DNA of 64,000 nt, taken from assembly GCF_001428125.1 (NCBI RefSeq), contig NZ_LMSM01000001.1, positions 187,306-251,305 of the forward strand. Direction: 5' to 3'. The translations under genes were made by a program, and so were the position numbers. Of the stretch, positions 11,684 to 19,799 are shown one piece after another. Each line of letters opens with the position of its first letter. Position 1 is the first letter of the stretch. This stretch comes from Nocardioides sp. Soil774. GTDB taxonomy: Bacteria; Actinomycetota; Actinomycetes; Propionibacteriales; Nocardioidaceae. Under the pieces are notes generated by a model that was not told the DNA's origin, did not search any database, and saw only the letters and a list, made by a program, of their open reading frames with translations.

Positions 11684-12322
11684 ATGGAGGTGCGTCGACG
11701 CGTCGCGACACGGCTGTGGGCCGTGGTCGCAGCCGGTGTCGTCGCGCTGCTCGTGCTCGCCGGCGGCAGCGCCTCTGCGGTGGACCACGGCCCGTCCCGG
11801 CGCGGCATCGTCACCTCGTCCGCGCCCTACCTGATGCCCGTCGAGCCCTACGCCACCTACCAGCCCCAGACGAGGTGCCGCCAGACGCCCCAGGCCGGCG
11901 TGCTGCTGCTCGCCGACTGGCTCGTCGGCCGCGGTGGCGGCTACGGGCCGATCAGCCGCTCGTGCGCGGGCTCGAGCACCAGCGAGCACAAGGAGTCGCG
12001 CGCCTTCGACTGGCTCCTCGACGCCACCGACCCCGCCGACCGGGCGCTGGGTGACGCACTGCTCGAGGAGATCCTCGCCCCTGACGACACCGGCCAGCCG
12101 AGCGCGCTGGCTCGCCGCATGGGTGTGATGTACGTGATCTGGAACGACCGGATGTACGCCGCCTACGACGGCTTCGTCGCCCGGCCCTACCTCAGCTCGG
12201 GCTGCCGCACCCGGCGGACGTGCTCGCCCACCCTGCGCCACCGCGACCACATGCACATCTCGCTGACCCGGCAGGGCGCGAAGGGCGCGACGTCCTGGTA
12301 CTACGCGCAGCAGACCGACTGA
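11684..12322 (+). CDS. Secreted protein with ARB_07466-like C-terminal domain
   Basis: 212 residues from ATG 11684; an in-frame GTG lies at 11648. The N-terminus is a Sec signal (basic MEVRRRV, hydrophobic core, cleavage near SASA-VD). The mature part contains EHKESRAFDWLLDA and later HRDHMHISLT, the paired His/Asp pattern of the ARB_07466-like domain, which is related in layout to M15-type peptidoglycan peptidases. Four cysteines suggest disulfides. A cell-wall hydrolase-like role is possible but not proven. The ATG was preferred because the signal peptide then has normal length. Confidence 0.65.
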   Translation: MEVRRRVATRLWAVVAAGVVALLVLAGGSASAVDHGPSRRGIVTSSAPYLMPVEPYATYQPQTRCRQTPQAGVLLLADWLVGRGGGYGPISRSCAGSSTSEHKESRAFDWLLDATDPADRALGDALLEEILAPDDTGQPSALARRMGVMYVIWNDRMYAAYDGFVARPYLSSGCRTRRTCSPTLRHRDHMHISLTRQGAKGATSWYYAQQTD

Positions 12323-12346
12323 GCCGGAGGGCTGGGACGCCGGTCG

Positions 12347-12352
12347 TAGGCT
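12347..12352 (+). promoter_or_regulatory. -10 box of DCC-family gene
   Basis: TAGGCT, 6 bases before the ATG at 12359. Confidence 0.5.
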
Positions 12353-12358
12353 CGTGGC

Positions 12359-12733
12359 ATGCGACGCGGGCTGATGCTCAACGACGGTGACTGCGGCTTC
12401 TGCATGCGCACCGCCGCCCTCGTGCCCCGCCTCGGGGTCGACATCGACGCCTCCACGATCCAGGAGGTCGACCTCGCCGCGCTCGGCGTCGACGCCGACC
12501 GCGCCCAGGTCGAGATGCCCTACGTCCACCCCGACGGCCGCGTCGACTACGGCCACCGGGCCTTCGCCGCGATCCTCGCGACCGGTCCGCTGCCCTGGCG
12601 CGCGGTGTCGCGCGTCATGACCTCGCGCGCCGTCGACCCCCTGGCCCGCAGGGCCTACCACTGGGTCGCGGCCAACCGCGAGAAGCTGCCCGGCGGGACG
12701 CCGTCCTGCGCGCTGCCACCTGCCGCTGGTTGA
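12359..12733 (+). CDS. DCC-family (DUF393) thiol-disulfide oxidoreductase-like protein
   Basis: 124 residues. LMLNDGDCGFCMRTA near the N-terminus is the DCC family signature (D-x-D-C-x-x-C), set in a thioredoxin-like fold. The family is linked to thiol chemistry, but substrates are unknown. The rest of the short protein (YGHRAF, W-rich C-terminal helix YHWVAANREKL) fits the family. It ends 8 bases before the convergent citrate synthase stop. A TAGGCT box 6 bases before the ATG supports the start. Confidence 0.8.
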   Translation: MRRGLMLNDGDCGFCMRTAALVPRLGVDIDASTIQEVDLAALGVDADRAQVEMPYVHPDGRVDYGHRAFAAILATGPLPWRAVSRVMTSRAVDPLARRAYHWVAANREKLPGGTPSCALPPAAG

Positions 12734-12741
12734 GGCGGTCC

Positions 12742-13845
12742 TCAGCCCCAGGCCTCGTCCCAGCCCTCGACCTCGCTGGCCGGGCGGGTGCTCGGGCCGG
12801 CGTAGACCGCGGACGGGCGGATCAGGCGACCGGTGGTCTTCTGCTCCAGGATGTGCGCCGACCAGCCGCCGGTGCGCGCGCAGGTGAACATCGAGGTGAA
12901 CATGTGGGCAGGCACCTCGGCGAAGTCGAGCACGATCGCAGCCCAGAACTCGACGTTCGTCTCCAGCACGCGGTCGGGACGACGCTCGCGCAGCTCGGCG
13001 AGCGCGGCCTGCTCCAGCGCCTCGGCGACCTCGTAGCGCGGGGCGTTCAACTCCTTGGCGGTGCGGCGCAGCACCCGGGCCCGGGGGTCCTCGGCGCGGT
13101 AGACGCGGTGCCCGAAGCCCATCAGCCGCTCGCCCTTGTCGAGCAGCTCCTTGACGTACGACGACGCGTCGCCGTCGCGCTTCTCGACCTCCTCGATCAT
13201 GCCGAGCACGCGCGAGGGGGCGCCGCCGTGCAGCGGGCCCGACATCGCGCCGATCGCGCCCGAGAACGCGGCGGCCACGTCGGCACCGGTCGAGGTGATG
13301 ACGCGGGCGGTGAAGGTGGAGGCGTTCATGCCGTGCTCGGCGGCCGAGGACCAGTAGGCGTCGATGGCGTGGGCGTGCTGCGGGTCTGCCTCGCCGTGCC
13401 AGCGGATGAGGAAGCGCTCGGCGAGCGTCTTCCCCTGGTCGACCTCGGCCTGCGGCACGATCGGCTTGCCGAGGCCGCGCGCCGACTGGGCGGCGTACGA
13501 CAGCACCATCACCGCGACGCGCGACAGGTCGAGGCGCGCCTGCTCGTCGGAGATGTCGTAGGTCTGGCCCATGCCGAGCATCGGCGCGAGCATCGCGACG
13601 CTCGCCTGCACGTCGGCGCGCACGTCACCGGTGTGGATGGCGATGTTGTAGGGCTCGGCCGGCGGCAGGCCGGGGGTGTAGGAGCCGTCGACCAGCAGTC
13701 CCCAGACGTTCTCGAAGGGCACCCGGCCGACGAGGTCCTCGATGTCCACGCCGCGGTAGCGCAGGGCCGAGCCCTCCTTGTCGGGCTCGGCGATCTGCGT
13801 CTCGAACGCGACGACACCTTCGAGGCCGTGCTGGATCTCGGTCAT
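12742..13845 (-). CDS. citA: Citrate synthase 2 type enzyme
   Basis: 367 residues from ATG 13845, preceded by GAAGGAG at good spacing; a longer open frame to 13905 lacks such a site. It begins GLEGVVAFETQIAEPDKEGSALRYRGVDI, typical of the shorter actinobacterial citrate synthase-like proteins. MGFGHRVYRAEDPRA holds the conserved active-site histidine region, and earlier LHGGAPSRVL is the other His block. It condenses acetyl-CoA with oxaloacetate; 2-methylcitrate activity cannot be excluded by eye. No prpB/prpD genes are nearby, which favours citrate synthase. Confidence 0.88.
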   Translation of the reverse strand: MTEIQHGLEGVVAFETQIAEPDKEGSALRYRGVDIEDLVGRVPFENVWGLLVDGSYTPGLPPAEPYNIAIHTGDVRADVQASVAMLAPMLGMGQTYDISDEQARLDLSRVAVMVLSYAAQSARGLGKPIVPQAEVDQGKTLAERFLIRWHGEADPQHAHAIDAYWSSAAEHGMNASTFTARVITSTGADVAAAFSGAIGAMSGPLHGGAPSRVLGMIEEVEKRDGDASSYVKELLDKGERLMGFGHRVYRAEDPRARVLRRTAKELNAPRYEVAEALEQAALAELRERRPDRVLETNVEFWAAIVLDFAEVPAHMFTSMFTCARTGGWSAHILEQKTTGRLIRPSAVYAGPSTRPASEVEGWDEAWG

Positions 13846-14046
13846 GGGGACTCCTTCGTGCGCGGGGTGTCCCGGGGAGACGTCACGAGACGGCTCATTG
13901 TGCACCCGAGAGGCCCCCGGCGGACCACGGGTCTTCTCCTCGGGCCCCGAGCATGCCTATTCTGTGCGCGGGAAGGGAGACGGTGACACGGGTCTCGCGC
14001 TGCGCGCGGGCCCCGGGCGCCGACGATCTCTACGAGGAGCTCCACC

Positions 14047-16134
14047 GTGATCCGTCCCCTGCGCCCGACCGCGGCGACCGCCGCCCTAGCGCTGTCCACC
14101 CTCACCGTCCTCGGTGCCTCGACCCTGCTGGTCGGCAACGCCGACGCCGCGGATCCGACCTCCGGGACGGTGAGCGACTCCTCGCGCAGCGTCAGCTGGT
14201 CGGGCGGCCCCTTCGTCACCCCCAACGTCACGGGCACCGCGGGCGACGTCGACTGCACCCTGCCGAGCAGCTGTGACGACTACGCGCTGACCGTGGACGC
14301 GCCGGCCGGCTACGGCGCCGACCACCGGCTCGAGGTGGACGTCCAGTGGGCCAACACCGCCGCGGACTTCGACGTCTACCTGCTCGACAGCGCCGGCAAC
14401 GTCGTGTCGAGCGCGGCCTCCAGTGCCGACCCCGAGCAGCTGATCGTCCCGCCGAACAGCGGCACCTACACCGTGCGAGTGGTGCCGTTCGCGCCCGTCG
14501 GTGAGGCCTACACCGCGACGGCGACCCTGGCTGCCACCCCTGCCAACCCGCCGGTGGGCACCGACACCAAGGCAGGGTTCACCAACTACGCAGCCCCGAG
14601 CAGCTTCGCGGACGCCAATGACGCCGGCGAGCCCTCGATCGGCGTCAACGAGAAGACCAACGCCGCGATGTACCAGGCGGGCCTGTCCACCTTCCGCGCC
14701 ACCTTCGACGACTCGACCCCGGCCAAGGCGACCTGGGCCGACGTGTCCGCCGACGCCGCCAACGGCTGCCCCGTCGGCAGCCTGACCAGCCTCGACCCCA
14801 TCCTCTACACCGACCGGGAGACGGGCCGCACCTTCGAGTCGCAGCTCATCACCAAGCCGGGAGCACTGACGTGCTACACCGACGACGACGGTGAGACGTG
14901 GAACGTCTCGCAGGGCGCGGGTGCGAACAGCGGGGTGGACCACCAGACGCTGGGCGGCGGGCACTACTCGGCCGGCGGTGTCGGTGCGCTCCCGACCTCC
15001 TCCTACAAGAACATCGTCTACTACTGCAGCCAGGACATCGCGACGGCCTACTGCTCGTCCTCGCGTGACGGTGGTGTCACCTTCGGCCCGGCCGTGCCGA
15101 CCTACTCGCTGCTCGACTGTGGCGGACTGCACGGCCACATCAAGGTGGCGCCCGACGGGACGGCGTACCTCCCCAACAAGGGCTGCGGCGCGTCACAGGC
15201 CGTGGTCGTCTCCCAGGACAACGGCACCTCGTGGGAGGTCCGCAACGTGCCGAGCTCGACCCCGGGCGACTCAGACCCCTCCGTCGGCGTCGGGGCGAAC
15301 GGCACCGTCTACTTCGGCTACGTCGGGGCCGACGGCAAGCCCGGCGTCGCGACGAGCACCGACGGGGGCAAGACCTGGCAGCACGGCCAGACGGTCGGCT
15401 CCGACCTCGGGATCCAGAACGCCGTCTTCCCGACGATGGTGGCGGGCGACGACGACCGCGCGGCGTTCGCCTACCTCGGCACGCCCACCGGCGGCAACTA
15501 CCAGGACACCGCGAACTTCACCGGCGTCTGGCACCTCTACGTGACGACGACCTACGACGGTGGGAAGACGTGGCAGACCTCCGACGCGACGCCGACCGAC
15601 CCGGTGCAGCGCGGCAGCATCTGCACCGGCGGGACGACCTGCGGCGACGACCGCAACCTGCTCGACTTCATGGACGTCACCATCGACGACCACGGCCGGG
15701 TGCTGGTCGGCTACGCCGACGGCTGCATCGGAGAGTGCGTGACGGGCGGTGCCAACAACCACGACGCCTACGCCACCATCGCCCGGCAGAGCAGCGGCAA
15801 GACGCTGTACTCCTCGTTCGACCCCGTCTCGACCAACGCGACCCTCACGTCCCTCACCGGGCAGAAGACGTCGAAGGGGTTCACGGCGACGGCGGTCGTG
15901 ACCAACACCGGCACGACGACGCTCGACGGCGTGCAGGTGCAGGTGCTCGACGGACGCAAGCAGGTCCTGCTGTCGTCCGGAGCGTCCGTGGCGCCCGGCA
16001 GGACACTCAGCGTGACGGCGACCTGGAGCGCGGGCAGGGGTTCGCACGTGGTGACCGCCGTGGCCGACCCGGCGAACGCCATCGCCGAGGACGACGAGGG
16101 TGACAACAAGCAGACGGCCACCCTCACCCGATGA
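14047..16134 (+). CDS. Large secreted Asp-box (sialidase-like) protein with PPC-like and CARDB-like domains
   Basis: 695 residues from GTG 14047. A Sec signal runs to about residue 34 (DADAADP). Residues 60-155 resemble a bacterial pre-peptidase C-terminal domain (VDVQWANTAADFDVYLLDSAGNVV). The centre carries five Asp-box-like repeats (DDDGETW, SRDGGVTF, SQDNGTSW, STDGGKTW, TYDGGKTW), predicting a beta-propeller such as a sialidase or exo-glycosidase fold. The last 100 residues resemble CARDB adhesion domains. No complete sialidase Arg triad was identified, so the substrate is open. A lipoprotein gene overlaps its end by 4 bases. Confidence 0.75.
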   Translation: MIRPLRPTAATAALALSTLTVLGASTLLVGNADAADPTSGTVSDSSRSVSWSGGPFVTPNVTGTAGDVDCTLPSSCDDYALTVDAPAGYGADHRLEVDVQWANTAADFDVYLLDSAGNVVSSAASSADPEQLIVPPNSGTYTVRVVPFAPVGEAYTATATLAATPANPPVGTDTKAGFTNYAAPSSFADANDAGEPSIGVNEKTNAAMYQAGLSTFRATFDDSTPAKATWADVSADAANGCPVGSLTSLDPILYTDRETGRTFESQLITKPGALTCYTDDDGETWNVSQGAGANSGVDHQTLGGGHYSAGGVGALPTSSYKNIVYYCSQDIATAYCSSSRDGGVTFGPAVPTYSLLDCGGLHGHIKVAPDGTAYLPNKGCGASQAVVVSQDNGTSWEVRNVPSSTPGDSDPSVGVGANGTVYFGYVGADGKPGVATSTDGGKTWQHGQTVGSDLGIQNAVFPTMVAGDDDRAAFAYLGTPTGGNYQDTANFTGVWHLYVTTTYDGGKTWQTSDATPTDPVQRGSICTGGTTCGDDRNLLDFMDVTIDDHGRVLVGYADGCIGECVTGGANNHDAYATIARQSSGKTLYSSFDPVSTNATLTSLTGQKTSKGFTATAVVTNTGTTTLDGVQVQVLDGRKQVLLSSGASVAPGRTLSVTATWSAGRGSHVVTAVADPANAIAEDDEGDNKQTATLTR

Positions 16135-16616
16135 GTGGCCGCCACGTCGCGGAGGCCGTCCTCGGGCTCGTCGTCGCGCTCGCGCTGAGCGGGTGCGGAG
16201 CCTCCGAGGGCGGCGGCGCCGCCACGGAGGACGCGGACCCCGAGGGTGCGCAGGCGGTCGCCGACACGAGCGTCTGCGTGGCCGACGCCTCCCCGGCGCC
16301 GTCTCCCTACGCCGGCGACTTCCCGCCGGACTGGCCGTTCCCGGACGGCGCCGTGGTGCACGGCGCGGAGGACCGTGGTGACAGCGGCACGGTGGTGACA
16401 GCCGTCGTGGCGAGCGACTTCCCCGAGGTCCTCGACTTCATGAACGAGGACGTGGTGGGGGCAGGCTTCGCGATCGAGAGCGGCGAGACCGAGGACGACG
16501 ACGCGGAGGCGGAGTGGTCCGGCAACGGCTACCGCGGTCGCTGGTCGATCCGGGAGTCGGCCACCTGTGACGGTGAGACGGTCATCCAGGTGCTGGCGGC
16601 GCCCGGCGAGGAATAG
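16131..16616 (+). CDS. Lipoprotein, function unknown
   Basis: 161 residues with a lipobox (LALSGC, Cys about residue 22), so lipid attachment is expected. The mature part is acidic with two Cys (VCVADA and ATCDGE) likely forming a disulfide, and contains FPPDWPFPDGAVVHGAEDRG. This looks like a small surface domain of unknown role. The ATG overlaps the preceding stop (ATGA), so translation is probably coupled to the Asp-box protein, suggesting a joint surface function. Confidence 0.7.
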   Translation: MSGRHVAEAVLGLVVALALSGCGASEGGGAATEDADPEGAQAVADTSVCVADASPAPSPYAGDFPPDWPFPDGAVVHGAEDRGDSGTVVTAVVASDFPEVLDFMNEDVVGAGFAIESGETEDDDAEAEWSGNGYRGRWSIRESATCDGETVIQVLAAPGEE

Positions 16617-16631
16617 GCAGGGCGACCGAGG

Positions 16632-16660
16632 AGCCCGGCCCTGCTGGGGCGGGCCGGGCT
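16632..16660 (+). terminator. Hairpin between lipoprotein gene and pdxH
   Basis: Perfect 10-bp arms AGCCCGGCCC and GGGCCGGGCT with a 9-base loop. It ends where the pdxH -10 box begins. Confidence 0.6.
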
Positions 16661-16665
16661 ACCCT
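16660..16665 (+). promoter_or_regulatory. -10 box of pdxH
   Basis: TACCCT, 7 bases before the ATG at 16673, directly after the upstream hairpin. Confidence 0.4.
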
Positions 16666-16672
16666 CGGGCGC

Positions 16673-17320
16673 ATGGACCTCTCCGGACTGCGCGAGGAGT
16701 ACGGCCGCGACGGGCTCGACCTGCCGGACCTGGCCGCCGACCCGATCGCGATGTTCGAGCGCTGGCTCCAGCAGGCGATCGCCTCCGGCGTGCACGAGCC
16801 CAACGCCATGGTGGTCGCCACCGCCGACGCCGACGCGAGGCCGTCGAGCCGCATGGTGCTGCTCAAGGGAGTCGACCCCGGGGGCTTCGTCTTCTTCACC
16901 AACCACGCCTCGCGCAAGGGCGAGGAGCTGGCGACCAACGCCCAGTGCGCCCTGCTGTTCCCGTGGCACCCGCTCGAGCGACAGGTCCGCGTCGAGGGAG
17001 TCGCGACGCCGCTCGGCGCCGACGAGGTCGAGGCCTACTTCCACTCCCGCCCCCGCGGCGCGCAGCTCGGGGCCTGGGCCTCGGCCCAGTCGCGCCCGGT
17101 CGCCTCGCGCGCCGAGCTGGCAGCGGCGTACGCCTCGGTGCAGGAGCGCTTCGGCGCCGAGGACGCCGACGGCGTGGTGCCCGTGCCGCCGGACTGGGGT
17201 GGCTACCGCGTGCGGCCGGAGGTCGTGGAGTTCTGGCAGGGCCGGCCCGGGCGGATGCACGACCGGATGGTCTACCGCCGCGAAGGCGACGGGTGGCGGG
17301 TGGAGCGGCTCGCTCCGTAG
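16673..17320 (+). CDS. pdxH: Pyridoxamine 5'-phosphate oxidase
   Basis: 215 residues, the normal size. PdxH oxidises pyridoxamine or pyridoxine 5'-phosphate to PLP using FMN. Conserved blocks are EPNAMVVATADADARPSSRMVLLKG, FFTNHASRKGEEL, FPWHPLERQVRVEG, SRPRGAQLGAWAS and the C-terminal VPPDWGGYRVRPEVVEFWQGRPGRMHDR. It is a single gene, with a hairpin upstream and another about 100 bases after its stop. Confidence 0.95.
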   Translation: MDLSGLREEYGRDGLDLPDLAADPIAMFERWLQQAIASGVHEPNAMVVATADADARPSSRMVLLKGVDPGGFVFFTNHASRKGEELATNAQCALLFPWHPLERQVRVEGVATPLGADEVEAYFHSRPRGAQLGAWASAQSRPVASRAELAAAYASVQERFGAEDADGVVPVPPDWGGYRVRPEVVEFWQGRPGRMHDRMVYRREGDGWRVERLAP

Positions 17321-17342
17321 GGGCATACCCACGTCGGACGCC

Positions 17343-17401
17343 GATTTCGAGACGACTCGCTGAGTCCTTCGCTCCGCTCAGGTCTCACCCGAGTCTCCTC
17401 A
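17343..17401 (+). repeat. Degenerate intergenic repeat with GAGAC/GTCTC ends
   Basis: The stretch contains TTTCGAGACGACTCGCTGAG and later GAGTCTCCTCAA, with internal complementarity. It resembles the GAGAC...CTCGCTGCG...CTCCTCGACC type repeats of actinobacteria and may be an eroded relative of copy A at 9429. Confidence 0.3.
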
Positions 17402-17416
17402 ATCTCCCTTTCTTGT

Positions 17417-17444
17417 CCTGAGCCCGCGCGAGCGCGGACTCAGG
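17417..17444 (+). terminator. Terminator hairpin after pdxH
   Basis: Arms CCTGAGCCCGCGC and GCGCGGACTCAGG pair at 12 of 13 positions (the innermost pairs must open to form a loop). It lies between pdxH and the TetR operator. Confidence 0.55.
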
Positions 17445-17455
17445 GAAAGCGACTT

Positions 17456-17475
17456 GTGAGTGAGTGCTCACTCAC
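17456..17475. promoter_or_regulatory. TetR-type operator of the exporter operon
   Basis: Perfect inverted repeat: GTGAGTGAG, two bases, CTCACTCAC. It lies just upstream of the TACGAT box of the tetR gene, so bound repressor would cover the promoter. Confidence 0.75.
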
Positions 17476-17476
17476 T

Positions 17477-17482
17477 TACGAT
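17477..17482 (+). promoter_or_regulatory. -10 box of tetR-ABC exporter operon
   Basis: TACGAT, 7 bases before the GTG at 17490. This spacing decides that start over the GTG at 17460, which lies inside the operator. Confidence 0.5.
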
Positions 17483-17489
17483 CGACGGC

Positions 17490-18065
17490 GTGACCCCACG
17501 CGCCCGCCCGATGACCCCCGACGACCGCCGCCGGGCCCTCGTCGAGGCGACCATCCCGCTGCTCCACGAGCACGGCCGCACGGTCACCACCAAGCAGATC
17601 GCGGATGCCGCAGGCGTCGCCGAGGGCACGATCTTCCGGGTCTTCGAGTCCAAGGACGAGCTGGTCACGACCGCCGTCGAGGAGGCGCTCGACCTGGCCC
17701 CCTTCGTCGCCCAGCTCGGCGCGATCGACCCGGACCAGCCGCTGGCCACGATGCTGCTCGAGGTGGTCGAGCTGTTCCAGCAGCGCTTCGAGCGCATCTT
17801 CACCCTGATGACCCGCATGGGCATGGTCGGGCCGCCCAAGGCCCGCAAGCACATGGAGGCCGAGCGCCAGCGTGTGGGCCTGGTCCTCGAGGCGATGGCC
17901 GAGCCCCACCGCGACGAGCTGCGGGTCGCCCCGGGCCAGCTCATGCACATGGTGCGGCTGCTCACCTTCTCCGGCACCCACCCCCACATCTCCGACGGTC
18001 GCCCGCTCTCTGCGGCGGAGATCGTCGACACGCTGCTCCACGGCGTGCTCACGAAGGAGTCCTGA
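17490..18065 (+). CDS. TetR-family transcriptional repressor
   Basis: 191 residues from GTG 17490 (another possible start is ATG 17511). The N-terminal HTH reads RRRALVEATIPLLHEHGRTVTTKQIADAAGVAEGTIFRVFESKDELVTTAVEEAL, the standard TetR DNA-binding domain. The C-terminal ligand domain has no recognisable specificity. A 20-bp palindromic operator directly upstream suggests autoregulation and repression of the two downstream ABC exporter genes. The next ATG overlaps its stop by one base (TGATG). Confidence 0.88.
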   Translation: MTPRARPMTPDDRRRALVEATIPLLHEHGRTVTTKQIADAAGVAEGTIFRVFESKDELVTTAVEEALDLAPFVAQLGAIDPDQPLATMLLEVVELFQQRFERIFTLMTRMGMVGPPKARKHMEAERQRVGLVLEAMAEPHRDELRVAPGQLMHMVRLLTFSGTHPHISDGRPLSAAEIVDTLLHGVLTKES

Positions 18066-19798
18066 TGCTGCTGCGACTGGTGCGCACCTACCTCCGCCCG
18101 TACGCCGCCCCGCTCGCCGCGGTCGTGGCCCTGCAGTTCGTCGGCACGATGGCCGCGCTCTTCCTGCCGAGCCTCAACGCCGACATCATCGACCGCGGCG
18201 TGGTCACCGGCGACACGGGCTACATCGTGAGCCACGGCGGGCTGATGCTCGCGGTCTCGCTGGTGCAGATCGTCTGCTCGGTCGGCGCGGTCTGGTTCTC
18301 CGCGCGCAACGCGATGGGCTTCGGCCGCGACCTGCGCGCCGCGATCTTCCACCGGGTCGGCTCCTTCTCGGCGCGCGAGGTGCAGCACTTCGGCGCACCC
18401 TCGCTGATCACCCGCGAGACCAACGACGTGCAGCAGGTGCAGATGCTCGTGCTGATGGCAGGCACGCTCATGGTGTCGGCGCCGATCATGATGGTCGGCG
18501 GCATCATCATGGCCGCCCGCGAGGACGTCGGCCTGTCGTGGCTCGTGCTCGCGGTCGTGCCCGTGCTCGGGATCTCGATCGGCCTGATCGTGCGCCAGAT
18601 GGTGCCGAGCTTCCGGCTGATGCAGGAGCGCATCGACGAGGTCAACCGGCTGCTGCGCGAGCAGATCACCGGCGTACGCGTGGTGCGGGCGTTCGTCCGC
18701 GAGGAGCACGAGAGGCAGCGCTTCGGCGGGGCCAACCAGCAGCTGACCGACGTCGCCGTCCGCGCCGGTCGCTGGCAGGCCGCGATGTTCCCGACGGTGA
18801 TGGTGGTGGCCAACCTCGCCACCGTCGGGGTGCTGTGGTTCGGCGGGCACCGCGTGGAGGCCGGGCACATGGAGGTCGGCGCCCTCACCGCCTACATCTC
18901 CTACCTGATGCAGATCGTGATGTCGGTGATGATGGCGATGTTCATGCTGATGATGGTGCCGCGCGCCTCCGTGTGCGCCGACCGCATCTCCGAGGTGCTC
19001 GACACCGAGTCGTCGGTCGTCCCGCCCGCCGACCCGGTCACCGAGCTCCCCGCGACGCTGACGCTCGAGCTCGACGGCGTCACCTTCGCCTATCCCGGAG
19101 CCGACGAGCCGGTGCTCCGCGAGGTCGCGCTGAGCGCCGGGCCGGGGGAGACGATCGCCATCGTCGGCTCGACCGGCGCCGGCAAGTCGACGCTGGTCAA
19201 CCTGGTGCCGCGGCTCTTCGACGCGACCGGCGGGTCCGTGCGCGTCGGCGGCGTCGACGTACGCCGCATCGACCCCGAGACGCTCTGGTGGCGCCTGGGC
19301 CTGGTGCCGCAGAAGGCCTTCCTGTTCCGCGGCACCGTCGCCGACAACCTGCGCTACGGCAAGCCCGACGCGACCGAGGACGAGATGTGGTCGGCGCTCG
19401 AGATCGCCCAGGCCCGTGACTTCGTCGAGGCCATGCCCGAGGGGCTCGACGCCGAGATCGCGCAGGGCGGGTCGAGCCTGAGCGGGGGGCAACGGCAGCG
19501 GATGGCGATCGCGCGTGCGGTGATCCGCCGCCCCGACATCTACCTCTTCGACGACTCCTTCTCCGCACTCGACCTGACCACCGATGCGCGCCTGCGCGCG
19601 GCGCTGGCCCCGGTCACCCGCGACGCGACGGTGGTGATCGTGGCCCAGCGGGTGGCCACGATCCGCCACGCCGACCGGATCGTGGTGATGGAGGACGGCG
19701 CCGTCGTCGGCACCGGCACCCACGACGAGCTGCTCGACGACTGCGAGACCTACCGCCAGATCGTGGCGTCCCAGCTGACCGCGGAAGAGGTGGCCTGA
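18065..19798 (+). CDS. ABC exporter half-transporter with degenerate catalytic site
   Basis: 577 residues: six membrane helices (type I exporter, about 15-300), then an ATPase domain. Walker A is GSTGAGKST and the signature is LSGGQRQR. Walker B reads [12 protein letters not shown], with Asp where the catalytic Glu normally sits. That substitution marks the degenerate-site subunit of heterodimeric exporters such as TmrAB. Its partner follows after one base. Substrate unknown; repression by the upstream TetR is likely. Confidence 0.9.
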   Translation: MLLRLVRTYLRPYAAPLAAVVALQFVGTMAALFLPSLNADIIDRGVVTGDTGYIVSHGGLMLAVSLVQIVCSVGAVWFSARNAMGFGRDLRAAIFHRVGSFSAREVQHFGAPSLITRETNDVQQVQMLVLMAGTLMVSAPIMMVGGIIMAAREDVGLSWLVLAVVPVLGISIGLIVRQMVPSFRLMQERIDEVNRLLREQITGVRVVRAFVREEHERQRFGGANQQLTDVAVRAGRWQAAMFPTVMVVANLATVGVLWFGGHRVEAGHMEVGALTAYISYLMQIVMSVMMAMFMLMMVPRASVCADRISEVLDTESSVVPPADPVTELPATLTLELDGVTFAYPGADEPVLREVALSAGPGETIAIVGSTGAGKSTLVNLVPRLFDATGGSVRVGGVDVRRIDPETLWWRLGLVPQKAFLFRGTVADNLRYGKPDATEDEMWSALEIAQARDFVEAMPEGLDAEIAQGGSSLSGGQRQRMAIARAVIRRPDIYLFDDSFSALDLTTDARLRAALAPVTRDATVVIVAQRVATIRHADRIVVMEDGAVVGTGTHDELLDDCETYRQIVASQLTAEEVA

Positions 19799-19799
19799 C

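Noticed and set aside
12730..13986. 418-codon plus-strand frame across the citrate synthase gene
   Set aside because: It is a mirror frame of a clear citrate synthase with no recognisable motif.
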